Below, piece by piece: positions 18,339-28,428 of a stretch of DNA of 64,000 nt. The number at the start of each line of letters is the position of its first letter. Position 1 is the stretch's first letter. The position numbers and the translations under genes are program-made. The DNA is taken from the NCBI GenBank assembly GCA_023213215.1, contig CP096136.1, forward strand, positions 248,001 through 312,000, given 5' to 3'. The notes beneath the pieces are model-generated. The model was not told the DNA's origin and ran no database searches. It saw only the letters and a program-made list of their open reading frames with translations. This stretch comes from Flavobacterium sp. JAD_PAG50586_2 (GTDB taxonomy: Bacteria > Bacteroidota > Bacteroidia > Flavobacteriales > Flavobacteriaceae).

Positions 18339-20975
18339 TTAGTACTCCCGGTTAATATAAATCCAACCCGTTAAATTTCCGCCTTCATTTTTACTAATAG
18401 CGTAGAAATAAGTCCCATCCGGCAATTCATTGCCACTTTTATCCTTCCCATCCCATTCTTTTACATAGTTAGTTGCCTCATATACCTCTTTTCCATAACG
18501 GTTATAGATAACCAACTCCTTTACCCCTACTCCTGTCAAATCAAAATACTGATTAAATTCGTCTCCATTAGGGGATATTCCTCTTTGGATATCGCAGGAT
18601 TTAATTGTCACTCCAGTTTCAAATCTACCTTGAGTTAAACAAGTTACTAAGTCTTCATTAATCTCATAAACAACAACATAATTACCAACCTGACTATTGC
18701 GTACATCTATTTCTCCTGTTTGAGAATTAACTACTAAACCTGGAAATGAACTAAAAACACCACCATTACTGAATCCCGCAGCCAATACTGGTAACACTGC
18801 GCTTTCACCAATATTGAAACAATAACTCTCTTCCTGATAATCAAAATCAACTACTGGTGTACTTCTTTGATTGACACTTATAAAATATTGTATCCTATCG
18901 GATAAACAATTCGTTTGTGGATTATAGGCACTTACCCAATAAGATGTAGGCTGCGTTAGTATTGGTGTTGTGAATTGCACTCCGGATGCTAGAGGCTGAG
19001 TTTCGGTTTCACTATCAAACCAATTTATAAGATTCCCCGCTGTAGAATTTGCGGTAAGTACTGCTGTTGTTCCTTCACAAATCGCAACGTTTGTATTTGC
19101 TGTTACTACTGGTAAAGGATTCACTGTTACAGAAACTTCAGCTCTTACACTCGTACATCCTTCAGGAGATACGGCTTCTACCCAATAACTCGTGGTTTGT
19201 AAAAGCATGGGTGTAGTAAATTGTTCACCCGTAAAAAGGATTTGTGTTGCTGTTTGACTACTATACCAGTTAATTACATTTCCTACTGAAGAGGCTGTTA
19301 TTGTCGTTGCAGAACCAGCACAGGTTTGAGCATTCTGAACAGAGAGTACTGGAGGAGAACTTATAGTTATTATAACTTCAACTCTTTCCGATACACAAAG
19401 GCAGTCAGAAACTTCTACCCAGTAAGAAGTGGTTTGCGTAACTCCTGCTACAACAAATTGCGGACCTATAAACACAGGTTCAGTGGCATTTTGAGTGCTA
19501 TACCATTTTATAGTTTGTCCTACCGTATTCACCGTAAGGGTAGCAGATCCTCCCGCACACACTTCAACTGAAGTGTCAGTCGTGAATTGAGGAGCTAAAC
19601 AATCAGGACCCAATTTTATGATCCAGTTATCAAAAGTACCCTGCCACCCATTAGGCGTCTGACCAACTGTAGTGTGATTTCCAACTGCTTCACCATCGAC
19701 AGAACGAGTATTTCCAACAGTAACAAAACCACCATCCGGCGTTAAGGCAAAATTCCAAATTCTATCAACTTGCTCTCCTCCCATGACTTTTGCCCAAACG
19801 AACTGACCTGTTGTATCTATTTTCATTAAAAAGCCATCAATATATCCATCATTAATCTGGCCCTCAAAATCAGTAGACAAAGTATTCCCTGCCAGGGCAT
19901 AACCGCAATCACCTGTAATATGTATCTGATAAGGTGATTCATTTCCAGTTCCTCCATACGTTTTTTCCCATAGCAAATTCCCTACAGGGTCTAATTCGAC
20001 CACCCAAACATCCTGCAATGTCGTGGAGCCAGGCAGTGCATGATTGAAACTAACATCCCCATCATTTGAGTTAGTAACACCTGCTACTATATAGTTACCA
20101 TCATCCTTAATCTTTACACTTGAAAAGCCATCGCCAAGACTACCTCCGTATAACTTTGTCCAAATGATGTTACCCACTGCATCTATTTTCATTGCAAGGG
20201 CGTTACCACCTCCCAAAAGAGTTGCCGGTATATCCCCTCCCAAAGCATAAGTTTGCCCAACAGTTATATAACCCCCATCGGATGTAGGTTGTATAGCTAA
20301 AAGAACTGTACCACCAAAACCTCCATAACATCTTTGCCATTCAATAGCTCCAGCACTATTAAGCTTTATCATCCACCCATCACTATTGAAACTACCAGTA
20401 GGATTGTGGTTCCCTATTACATTCCCGTTGGCAGAACGAGTACTACCAACCGCGATATAACCACCGTCTGCGGTGGCGTACCCATCATATAAAAGTTCAT
20501 CAGAAGTACCTCCGAAATTTTCTTCCCAAATAATATCTCCAGCATCATCTATTTTTACAATCCACCAATCAGCATAAGGGCTTACGCCATAATTTCCACC
20601 TACATCACCGCTACCGGCATTAGAATAAGTCATTCCCGCGAGAAAATATCCTCCACCCGGCGCTTTAGCAATTCTTCGCAGTTCTTCACCTCTACTCCCT
20701 CCATAACTTCTTTGCCAAATAATCGTTCCAGTGACATCTAGTTTTACTAACCAATAGTCTACATCACCATGACCACCTGCTACATCACCATCACCCACAT
20801 ATCTCGAATTTCCTGCAACAATATATCCTCCATCATCTGTTGGAATAATATCATGGATCCCCTGCCCGTCACTATCGCTATCTCCCAAACATTTTGTCCA
20901 TTGTATTTGTGGCGGGGTTTGCGCATTTACAAATACACCTATGACTAGTATCAATAAAGTAATTATTTTTTTCAT
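18339..20975 (-). CDS. T9SS type B surface protein with beta-propeller repeats and Ig-like domains
   Basis: 878 aa. A signal peptide (MKKIITLLILVIGVFVNAQ) precedes about seven propeller blades at 20-460, each carrying DGGYI(V/A)xG and KLDxxGxIxWxxxYGG motifs. Three Ig-like repeats follow (IKWYSTQNAT...TTSYWVEVS). The end is a type B sorting domain (GISPNGDEFNQYFDL, LVIYNRYGKEVYE, WDGKDKSG, LPDGTYFYAI). It is probably a cell-surface or released adhesin. Its promoter at 21128 carries the same 19-bp upstream element as the two dockerin-like genes, so it probably shares their regulator. Confidence 0.85.
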   Translation of the reverse strand: MKKIITLLILVIGVFVNAQTPPQIQWTKCLGDSDSDGQGIHDIIPTDDGGYIVAGNSRYVGDGDVAGGHGDVDYWLVKLDVTGTIIWQRSYGGSRGEELRRIAKAPGGGYFLAGMTYSNAGSGDVGGNYGVSPYADWWIVKIDDAGDIIWEENFGGTSDELLYDGYATADGGYIAVGSTRSANGNVIGNHNPTGSFNSDGWMIKLNSAGAIEWQRCYGGFGGTVLLAIQPTSDGGYITVGQTYALGGDIPATLLGGGNALAMKIDAVGNIIWTKLYGGSLGDGFSSVKIKDDGNYIVAGVTNSNDGDVSFNHALPGSTTLQDVWVVELDPVGNLLWEKTYGGTGNESPYQIHITGDCGYALAGNTLSTDFEGQINDGYIDGFLMKIDTTGQFVWAKVMGGEQVDRIWNFALTPDGGFVTVGNTRSVDGEAVGNHTTVGQTPNGWQGTFDNWIIKLGPDCLAPQFTTDTSVEVCAGGSATLTVNTVGQTIKWYSTQNATEPVFIGPQFVVAGVTQTTSYWVEVSDCLCVSERVEVIITISSPPVLSVQNAQTCAGSATTITASSVGNVINWYSSQTATQILFTGEQFTTPMLLQTTSYWVEAVSPEGCTSVRAEVSVTVNPLPVVTANTNVAICEGTTAVLTANSTAGNLINWFDSETETQPLASGVQFTTPILTQPTSYWVSAYNPQTNCLSDRIQYFISVNQRSTPVVDFDYQEESYCFNIGESAVLPVLAAGFSNGGVFSSFPGLVVNSQTGEIDVRNSQVGNYVVVYEINEDLVTCLTQGRFETGVTIKSCDIQRGISPNGDEFNQYFDLTGVGVKELVIYNRYGKEVYEATNYVKEWDGKDKSGNELPDGTYFYAISKNEGGNLTGWIYINREY

Positions 20976-21127
20976 AAGCTTTGATAATTTAAGGTTTGTT
21001 TTTAATGGGGTGTAGCAGTATAAATCATAAAATAATATCGAGAAAAAGTTCAGAAAAAAGAATGGTAAAAATTACTCATTTCTCAGTTGTATGCATTTAA
21101 CGATTTTATTGTTTTTTTAACCTAAGA

Positions 21128-21184
21128 CAAATATAAATAATAAAGAGAAAGTCAATAAAAAACCAATACCTCACTTACACCTCA
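21128..21184 (-). promoter_or_regulatory. Promoter with shared 19-bp upstream element (copy 1)
   Basis: On the minus strand TGAGGTGTAAGTGAGGTAT (21166-21184) lies just upstream of TTGAC and, 17 nt further, the -7 element TATATTTG (21128-21135). The element contains a direct repeat, TGAGGT-5 nt-TGAGGT. It sits where an activator would bind. The downstream gene starts at 20975, leaving a leader of about 145 nt. Confidence 0.7.
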
Positions 21185-21395
21185 GTATGTCTACATTTAA
21201 AAAAATACTCATTTACAACACTATATGAAAATAATACGATGGATTATGAATATAGAATTTTAAGTCAGCCTTTATAACAAAGGAAAAGAGGTATTAATGA
21301 CGAGCTATATTTACATACCCAAAACGAATTAGTTTTCGCTTCTAAGTTATATATCCGGACATATAAAGTGTTGTATTTATAAAAGAATAAAAAAA

Positions 21396-21421
21396 GCCCT
21401 TTTCAACTGATTGAAAAGGGC
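21396..21421 (-). terminator. Rho-independent terminator of the 896-aa T9SS gene
   Basis: Perfect 11-bp stem GCCCTTTTCAA/TTGAAAAGGGC with a 4-nt loop, followed on the minus strand by a long T-tract; 30 bp after the stop at 21452. Confidence 0.9.
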
Positions 21422-21451
21422 CTTTTGTTAAAAAAATATTTAATAGGCTAA

Positions 21452-24142
21452 TTATCTTTTTATTACACGAAGTGATTTTATTTCAGATCTCTGACTAACA
21501 ATTATATTATAAACACCACTTGGATAATTATTACCTAAAGTGGAAGTCTCTAAATCGTTTACAGTACTCTCACGTTGCTCAATCAAACGACCAATCATGT
21601 CATATACTTTGATGCTGATGTTTTCTTCTTTTGAAGTAGTAATATCAATCATAAAGTTTTCAGCAAAAGGGTTAGGATAGGCAATAGCAGTAAAAGGGTT
21701 AGCATGTTCAATAGTAACAAACGGCTCAGCATTCACTTTTTCTGGTGCAGAAGTTGGCGTAAAGAAAGAACAAGGAGTACCAAAGTTAGATTCCGTAGTA
21801 ACACCATTTATGGTTACCGAAACTTTTACTTTTACATAATATTGTGTATTGTAATCCAACGGAACCGTAGTTAATGAATTCATTGAGAATTTAGAATAAG
21901 AAGAGGTAATATCTTCCACAGGGCTACTAAAATCGGATGTAGTTGATACTCTAAAAGTATATAATGTAGCATTAGCAATACTATTAACAGTTATTTTAGA
22001 TTTTACTGTCGGTAGTGTTTGTCCACACTGATTTACTTGTAAATTAATAGCATTTGCAACTGACGGAGTCGTTAGGTTACATGTTGCTAATGGTGACCAT
22101 GTAGATACTCCCCCACTAGTAACTAACTGTTGAGCCGAAACTGAATAAGTACTATTATAATTTACTAATAATAAAGGGACGTCAGTTAACCTAAAACTAG
22201 AATTTGGACTAGTTAATGTAAAGAAATCTGTTGGGGTTACTGAGGAAGCAACTATGTAACGAAAAGATGTAGCTCCCGCTAATGCATTTACAGAAATGAT
22301 ACTATTCAAAGTCGCTAACGTACCACCACATTGATTTATCTGTACTAGAGGTATAGCAACTGGCGTAGTAACAACGCATACTGCACTAAAAGGCTGCTCC
22401 ACTCCATTAACTACTGCTGCCACTCGAACATCATAGCTAGTACCAAATGAAGCAATAGTTGGAAGTAACGATAAGTTGAAACTATTAACAGTTCTATTTA
22501 CTATACTTTCAACATCAAGAGTTCCTGTTTTTCTAACTTTAAATCTATAAGTTAATGTACCAACAACTCCAGATGGAATACTACAGTAAATTGTCGATGC
22601 AAGTTTTGGCATTGTTAGCCCACAATATGAAATAACGCTTGCAAAATATTCTGCTGTAACCGTAACCGTATTAACGATAGTGTTGCTATTAGCTGTTGTA
22701 GTTGTCAAACATATACCTCCTATTACTGTAATATCTACACTTACTTGATCATTATTAGCTAAAGTACTCACAGTATATGTATTTGATGCACCAGATTGAA
22801 CTGACCCTCCATTTAATTTGAAATTGTAAGTTATTGTTCCGCCACCTACACTTCCTGCTGATGCAGTAAAAGTCACTGAAGTACCATTAGAAAAAGTATT
22901 GTCTAAATCACTACTAGTCAACGAAACTGTTGGTGTTGAATTAGCATTAATAGTCAAGTTCAATGTGGCTATATTACATCCCACTGTATGAATAACATTT
23001 GTTTGAGCTGTGGTATACGACAATCCATTTGCTGGCCATGTATATGAATCACCAGCACAGATAGAAGTAGTAACACTTCCTGTAGTAGTTAATTCAGTAA
23101 TAGTTAAATTCAACGTTTCATTTACAGTACAACCGCTACCGTTAGTAGTTGTACCTGTATAAGTTCCACTTGTAGAATAGGTTGTATCGGTAACTGACCA
23201 ATAATAACTACCACAAGCAGTTTCGGTAGTTGTATTGGTTAGTTCTGAAGTTGGGCCCCCAATAGTAAATGTTACTGAAACCGGAGTTGTACAACCGCCA
23301 CTTCCTGTAACCACCACTTCATGAGGACCTGCTGTTAAACCTGAAACACTGAATGCATTTGCCACTAACGTCCCCGGAGTTGAAGTACCTCCATCAACCG
23401 TATAGGTAATGGTATTATTGGAAGCTGCTGGTGACATTGTGATAATAGCTGAGCCAGTAGTTTGTCCAAAACAAGTCGTTCCTAATATATTACTAGCTGT
23501 ACCGCTTGTAAAACAAGTTTCTGATGGTACGTTTAACGATAACGATAAAGGCACTGCTGACGTATATGCTAATGCCAATGCACCTGCTACAGGAACTGTA
23601 GTTGTATAACTAGTCGCAGGAGTAGTCGCTCCAAATGGGTACCCATTTACAAGAGAATTCGTTTTTCCTGATGCTAATACATTTTGTAACCATAAAGCAG
23701 CATCACTACCCTCAGCCCAAGCAACAGTGTTAGTAATTCTATAAGTACCAAGGTTTAATGTAGTTCCTTGTGCCATATCAACCCCATTTGTTCCTGACAA
23801 AGATTGTATAGGAAGACGGATCTGCCCCGCTGTTGCTGTATTTACTGCCGCAGGATTTAAATTAGATAACTCGGCACTCTTAGTCCCTGGCACATAAGCT
23901 GCGGATATAGTACCACCATTTACAATAGCGGTATTGTAATTAATACCCGCTGAATATCCTCCAAATCTCACCCCACTAGGATTGGTCGCTGTAATCGTCA
24001 AACTCACATCTATTGTATTCGTTGTAGCGGTAGCGGTCATACTCATCGTATACTGAGTCTGAGCCTTTCCTGAGAAACTAAACATCAAAAGGAAAAGAAT
24101 CAACCCACACTTGCACAATGTGCCTTTTATTAAATTTTTCAT
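21452..24142 (-). CDS. T9SS type A protein with N-terminal cohesin-like domain
   Basis: 896 aa. The signal peptide is at 1-27. Residues 28-190 form a beta-rich domain (SGVRFGGYSAGINYNT, LGTYRITNT) resembling a cohesin fold. Ig-like and Ser/Thr-rich segments follow, then three repeats of about 100 aa with conserved single Cys (INQCGGTLATLNSIISVNAL, LQVNQCGQTLPTVKSKITV). The type A sorting domain is at about 815-896 (AYPNPFAENFMIDI, IKVYDMIGRLIEQ, YPSGVYNIIVSQ). The cohesin-like reading is inference from sequence pattern. Its first 200 residues are nearly identical to those of the gene at 26123. A dockerin-like gene lies 39 bp upstream on the same strand. Confidence 0.75.
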   Translation of the reverse strand: MKNLIKGTLCKCGLILFLLMFSFSGKAQTQYTMSMTATATTNTIDVSLTITATNPSGVRFGGYSAGINYNTAIVNGGTISAAYVPGTKSAELSNLNPAAVNTATAGQIRLPIQSLSGTNGVDMAQGTTLNLGTYRITNTVAWAEGSDAALWLQNVLASGKTNSLVNGYPFGATTPATSYTTTVPVAGALALAYTSAVPLSLSLNVPSETCFTSGTASNILGTTCFGQTTGSAIITMSPAASNNTITYTVDGGTSTPGTLVANAFSVSGLTAGPHEVVVTGSGGCTTPVSVTFTIGGPTSELTNTTTETACGSYYWSVTDTTYSTSGTYTGTTTNGSGCTVNETLNLTITELTTTGSVTTSICAGDSYTWPANGLSYTTAQTNVIHTVGCNIATLNLTINANSTPTVSLTSSDLDNTFSNGTSVTFTASAGSVGGGTITYNFKLNGGSVQSGASNTYTVSTLANNDQVSVDITVIGGICLTTTTANSNTIVNTVTVTAEYFASVISYCGLTMPKLASTIYCSIPSGVVGTLTYRFKVRKTGTLDVESIVNRTVNSFNLSLLPTIASFGTSYDVRVAAVVNGVEQPFSAVCVVTTPVAIPLVQINQCGGTLATLNSIISVNALAGATSFRYIVASSVTPTDFFTLTSPNSSFRLTDVPLLLVNYNSTYSVSAQQLVTSGGVSTWSPLATCNLTTPSVANAINLQVNQCGQTLPTVKSKITVNSIANATLYTFRVSTTSDFSSPVEDITSSYSKFSMNSLTTVPLDYNTQYYVKVKVSVTINGVTTESNFGTPCSFFTPTSAPEKVNAEPFVTIEHANPFTAIAYPNPFAENFMIDITTSKEENISIKVYDMIGRLIEQRESTVNDLETSTLGNNYPSGVYNIIVSQRSEIKSLRVIKR

Positions 24143-24181
24143 TTTTTTAAATTTATAGTTGTTTTAAATTTATAGTTATCA

Positions 24182-25567
24182 TTATGGACGAAGTACTTCT
24201 ATCAAAGCATCCGAATTATTAAATAGGAATGGATAATCCTGTCCCTCTACAAATCCATCACCATTTAAATCGGTTGTTTGAAATCCTTCTAAAAGAGCAT
24301 CACTCGCGTTGAATAAAGGAGCATAATCCTCTCCTTCAATAAATCCATCCTGGTTTAGATCTCCTGAATAGAAACCAAATACCCCACCTAAATTCACCAT
24401 ATTACTTCCATAGGCTTTGTTATCCGCAGTTGTGAAATCATAAGCAGCAGTAGCCACATCAAAAGCCACGGCAGCAGCGCTCCAAGTTTCGATACTATTT
24501 CTATGTTTTACCACTATGAAATAATTACCCGCAGGGAACGCATTGAATTTAGCCGCAACAGTTCCATTAGTTTTCAATACAGCGGTTGTAGTAGCTCCCA
24601 AAGCAAATGTTGACGCGTTTCTTAATTCTACTGTAACATCGTCCACATCAGTACTACTTGACCCAACTCCCTGATTAGCTTTAACCGGCGTCATTGTTCC
24701 TCCACCTGCATAATATCCTTCAATGAATAATTTCAAGTTCTTAGTACAGCCAATAGTTACTGTAACCGGTGTTCTCTGATTGCTTTCACAACCATTTAAA
24801 ACCTGTGCAGCATAGTAAATTCCGGAGCTAAGTGGTGTAGCTAAAGACAAAGCTGAACCTCCTGCTGCGGATGTATACCAATTAATAGCAGAAAAACCAA
24901 CTGTATTCAAACCGCCTACCGTGTTGTTATTACAAAATACCTGAGGAGAAAGTATGGCTGTTGGTGCAGGTGTTGAACAAGGAACAGCCTGCGTAAGGCT
25001 AATGTTGTCGAACGCAGAGTAAAGTTCAAAAGCTAGTTCCACATTTGGGTCACCAGCTGAAGTTGCTGTGGTAATCTTCAGATAGACACTGGAGCCTGAA
25101 GGTGGCGTAAAATTAACTGTCCTTACCACACAAGATGAAGATACGGTATGGTTGGCCGGTGTAACAGTATCAATAATTATCCATGGTCCGCCAGGCGAAG
25201 TGGCATACTCTACAACAATGCTTCCCCAGTTAGGATTGTTAGGCATTCCCTGACCGGTGTAATAATCAGATACTTTATAGAGGTAGCTCAAAGTGGCCTG
25301 CTGGCCGTTCGAAGTACCTAGGGATCCTGACTCCATAGATACAGGCTGTGAATCTCCATTGAGAGTGTAACCATACATAGTCATCGATAATCCGGTACAG
25401 GCATAATCCGGCTGAATGTAATTGAAACCTCCTTCAGACCATTCTGAAGTACCGCTTTCAAAGTTTTGGGAATAATTAATTTGTGAGTGGCCTTCTAAAC
25501 TAAAAAGCAACGAGCAACAAATTAATACACAAGAACATAGAAGTCTTGCTTGTAATCTTGTTTTCAT
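24182..25567 (-). CDS. Secreted protein with C-terminal dockerin-like repeats (copy B)
   Basis: 461 aa. A signal peptide (to about residue 29) is followed by a MAM/jelly-roll-like domain (NYSQNFESGTSEWSEGG...NISLTQAVPC, to about 200). An Ig-like repeat follows (INWYTSAAGG...YYAAQVLNGC), then a domain starting KLFIEGYYAGGGTM. The C-terminal 60 residues contain two F-hand calcium loops, DLNQDGFIEGED and DLNGDGFVEGQD, the hallmark of dockerins. There is no T9SS sorting domain. It is almost identical to the gene at 27032 and is paired with a cohesin-like T9SS protein, suggesting the two proteins bind each other at the surface. That partnership is inference. Confidence 0.8.
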   Translation of the reverse strand: MKTRLQARLLCSCVLICCSLLFSLEGHSQINYSQNFESGTSEWSEGGFNYIQPDYACTGLSMTMYGYTLNGDSQPVSMESGSLGTSNGQQATLSYLYKVSDYYTGQGMPNNPNWGSIVVEYATSPGGPWIIIDTVTPANHTVSSSCVVRTVNFTPPSGSSVYLKITTATSAGDPNVELAFELYSAFDNISLTQAVPCSTPAPTAILSPQVFCNNNTVGGLNTVGFSAINWYTSAAGGSALSLATPLSSGIYYAAQVLNGCESNQRTPVTVTIGCTKNLKLFIEGYYAGGGTMTPVKANQGVGSSSTDVDDVTVELRNASTFALGATTTAVLKTNGTVAAKFNAFPAGNYFIVVKHRNSIETWSAAAVAFDVATAAYDFTTADNKAYGSNMVNLGGVFGFYSGDLNQDGFIEGEDYAPLFNASDALLEGFQTTDLNGDGFVEGQDYPFLFNNSDALIEVLRP

Positions 25568-25634
25568 ATTTTAATGATTTTATTGGTTAATAATGTAAAT
25601 GTAAATTGAGAAAGAGAGAGTCAATAAAAAACAA

Positions 25635-25653
25635 ATACCTCACTTACACCTCA
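25635..25653 (-). promoter_or_regulatory. Shared 19-bp upstream element (copy 2)
   Basis: Identical to the elements at 21166 and 28467. On the minus strand it precedes TTGAC and a TACATTTA -7-like element. It lies 68 bp before the start codon of the dockerin-like gene at 25567. Confidence 0.7.
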
Positions 25654-26063
25654 CCACATCATTTTTTTATAAAACATTGATTAACAGAAAAATATAAGTA
25701 AAAATTTAATTTATTGACTATGCTGAAAACAAGAAAAACTACACAATCAATTAGAAAATTAATATGATGAAAGATGAAGTTCCTCAATGATGTTTTATGA
25801 GGAGAGGGTCATTAAAAAAGGAGTTTAAATACAATCTCGAACCGATTGGTTTTGCAGTATGTAAACAACATAAAACTTTTCAAAAGAATTCTCTAAATTA
25901 AAAATTGTTGAACTAAAAATAAATATCCATAATCCAAAGGATTGGAAAGTGACTAACATTTATCAAAAAAGAAAATTGAATAAAAGGCGCATAAATAGAA
26001 AAAACATAAATTTACTAAATGTAACTATGCCGCTCCTTTTATGACTATATTACTATTAAAAAA
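25654..26063. other. AT-rich intergenic region between the duplicated cassettes
   Basis: No gene supported. It separates the terminator of the copy A cassette from the promoter of the copy B cassette. It does not resemble a mobile element. Confidence 0.4.
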
Positions 26064-26083
26064 CCACCAACTCTCGTTGGTGG
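26064..26083 (-). terminator. Rho-independent terminator of cassette A
   Basis: Perfect stem CCACCAAC/GTTGGTGG with a TCTC loop. The T-tract lies on the minus-strand side; 40 bp after the stop at 26123. Confidence 0.85.
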
Positions 26084-26122
26084 TTTTAAATCAATTTTAA
26101 AAACACATATTCAAATCATAAA

Positions 26123-26992
26123 TTAACCTTTTTTAATCACTCTTATAATTTTTGATTCTTTATCAGTATCAATTCTTACTAAATATGTTGATGACGGTAA
26201 AGATGTTAAATCAAAGGTTACTTGTAATTCGTTAGGTTCACTTACCATTAATGTTTGTCCTAATAAATTCATAACAGTGACTTTGGTAATTTGATTTGAA
26301 TAAGCAATATTAACTATACCAGAAGTCGGATTTGGAGAAAATTTAAAATTTTCATCGTCAAATCCGTCAACACCAAGTGATAATAAAAGAGATAAAGGGC
26401 TAGCTTGAGTATATCCTAGTATCAATCCTGGCGATCCAGCTGGCAAAGTAGTCGTGTAACTAACAGCAGGTGTAGTTAATCCAAATGGATAACCATTTAC
26501 AAGTGAATTTGTTTTTCCTGATACTAATACATTTTGTAACCATAAAGCGGCATCACTACCCTCAGCCCAGGCAACAGTGTTAGTAATTCTATAAGTACCA
26601 AGGTTTAATGTAGTTCCCTGTGCCATATCAACCCCATTTGTTCCTGTCAAAGCTTGTATAGGAAGACGGATCTGCCCTGCTGTTGCTGTATTTACTGCTG
26701 CCGTATTTAAATTGGACAACTCCTGACTCTTACTCCCTGGTACATAAGCAACGGAAATAGTACCACCATTTAAAATAGCCGTATTGTAATTAATACCTGT
26801 TGAAAACCCTCCAAATCTCACTCCACTAGGATTGGTCGCTGTAATTGTCAAACTCACATCTATCGTATTCGTTGTAGCGGTAGCGGTCATACTCATCGTA
26901 TACTGAGTCTGAGCCTTTCCTGAGAAACCAAACATCAAAAGGAAAAGAATCAACCCACTCTTGCACAATGTGCTTTTTATTAAATTTTTCAT
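26123..26992 (-). CDS. Short T9SS type A protein with cohesin-like domain
   Basis: 289 aa. The signal peptide and cohesin-like domain (to about residue 205) are almost the same as in the 896-aa protein at 21452. The long Ig-like middle is missing, and the protein passes directly into a type A sorting domain (KFSPNPTSGIVNIAY, VTVMNLLGQTLM, LPSSTYLVRIDTDKESKIIRVIKK). It would be exported and attached to the cell surface as a minimal anchor carrying one binding module. It is 39 bp downstream of the dockerin-like gene at 27032, the same spacing as in cassette B. Confidence 0.8.
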   Translation of the reverse strand: MKNLIKSTLCKSGLILFLLMFGFSGKAQTQYTMSMTATATTNTIDVSLTITATNPSGVRFGGFSTGINYNTAILNGGTISVAYVPGSKSQELSNLNTAAVNTATAGQIRLPIQALTGTNGVDMAQGTTLNLGTYRITNTVAWAEGSDAALWLQNVLVSGKTNSLVNGYPFGLTTPAVSYTTTLPAGSPGLILGYTQASPLSLLLSLGVDGFDDENFKFSPNPTSGIVNIAYSNQITKVTVMNLLGQTLMVSEPNELQVTFDLTSLPSSTYLVRIDTDKESKIIRVIKKG

Positions 26993-27031
26993 TTTTTTAA
27001 ATTTATAGTTGTTTTAAATTTATAGTTATCA

Positions 27032-28405
27032 TTATGGACGAAGTACTTCTATCAAAGCATCCGAATTATTAAATAGGAATGGATAATCCTGTCCCTCTAC
27101 AAACCCATCACCATTTAAATCGGTTGTTTGAAATCCTTCCAAGAGAGCATCACTTGCGTTGAATAAAGGAGCATAATCCTCTCCTTCAATAAATCCATCC
27201 TGATTTAGATCTCCTGAATAGAAACCAAATACTCCACCTAAATTCACCATATTACTTCCATAGGCTTTGTTAGCCGCAGTTGTGAAATCATAAGCAGCAG
27301 TAGCCACATCAAAAGCCACAGCAGCAGCACTCCACGTTTCGATACTATTTCTATGTTTTACCACTATGAAATAATTACCCGCAGGGAACGCATTGAATTT
27401 AGCAGCAACAGTTCCATTAGTTTTCAATACAGCGGTTGTAGTAGCTCCCAGAGCAAATGTTGACGCGTTTCTTAATTCTACTGTAACATCATCTACATCA
27501 GTACTACTTGACCCAACTCCCTGATTAGCTTTAACCGGCGCCATTGTTCCTGCACCAGCATAATATCCTTCAATGAATAATTTCAAGTTCTTAGTACAGC
27601 CAATAGTTACTGTAACCGGTGTTCTCTGTGTGCTTTCACACCCATTTAAAACCTGTGCAGCATAGTAAATACCGGAGCTAAGTGGTGTAGCTAAAGCCAA
27701 CGCTGAACCTCCTGCTGCGGCTGTATACCAATTAATAGCAGAAAAACCAACTGTATTCAAACCGCCTACCGTGTTGTTATTACAAAAGACCTGAGGAGTA
27801 ACTATGGCTGTTGGTGCAGGTGTTGAACAAGGCACAGCCTGTGTAACGCTAATGTTGTCGAACGCAGAATAAAGTTCAAAAGCTAGTTCCACATTTGGGT
27901 CACCAGCTGAAGTTGCTGTGGTAATCTTCAGATAGACACTGGAGCCTGAAGGTGGCGTAAAATTAACTGTCCTTACCACACAAGATGAAGATACGGTATG
28001 GTTGGCCGGTGTAACAGTATCAATAATTATCCATGGTCCGCCAGGCGAAGTGGCATACTCTACAACAATGCTTCCCCAGTTAGGATTGTTAGGCATTCCC
28101 TGACCCGTGTAATAATCAGATACTTTATACAAGTAGCTTAAAGTGGCCTGCTGGCCGTTCGAAGTGCCTAGGGATCCTGATTCCATAGATACAGGCTGTG
28201 AATCTCCATTGAGAGTGTAACCATACATAGTCATCGATAATCCGGTACAGGCATAATCCGGCTGAATGTAATTGAAACCTCCTTCAGACCATTCTGAAGT
28301 ACCGCTTTCAAAGTTTTGGGAATAATTAATTTGTGAGTAGCCTTTTAAACTAAAAAGCAACGAGCAACAAATTAAAACAAAAGAGTAAAGTAATTTTATT
28401 TTCAT
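27032..28405 (-). CDS. Secreted protein with C-terminal dockerin-like repeats (copy A)
   Basis: 457 aa; same architecture as the copy at 24182: signal peptide, MAM-like domain, Ig-like repeat, GYYAGAGTM domain, and two F-hand loops (DLNQDGFIEGED, DLNGDGFVEGQD) at the end. It differs in its signal peptide and in only a few scattered residues, so the duplication is recent or kept uniform by gene conversion. It is first in cassette A, behind a promoter carrying the 19-bp element. Confidence 0.8.
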   Translation of the reverse strand: MKIKLLYSFVLICCSLLFSLKGYSQINYSQNFESGTSEWSEGGFNYIQPDYACTGLSMTMYGYTLNGDSQPVSMESGSLGTSNGQQATLSYLYKVSDYYTGQGMPNNPNWGSIVVEYATSPGGPWIIIDTVTPANHTVSSSCVVRTVNFTPPSGSSVYLKITTATSAGDPNVELAFELYSAFDNISVTQAVPCSTPAPTAIVTPQVFCNNNTVGGLNTVGFSAINWYTAAAGGSALALATPLSSGIYYAAQVLNGCESTQRTPVTVTIGCTKNLKLFIEGYYAGAGTMAPVKANQGVGSSSTDVDDVTVELRNASTFALGATTTAVLKTNGTVAAKFNAFPAGNYFIVVKHRNSIETWSAAAVAFDVATAAYDFTTAANKAYGSNMVNLGGVFGFYSGDLNQDGFIEGEDYAPLFNASDALLEGFQTTDLNGDGFVEGQDYPFLFNNSDALIEVLRP

Positions 28406-28428
28406 AATTTGATTTTTTTGAACTAAAA

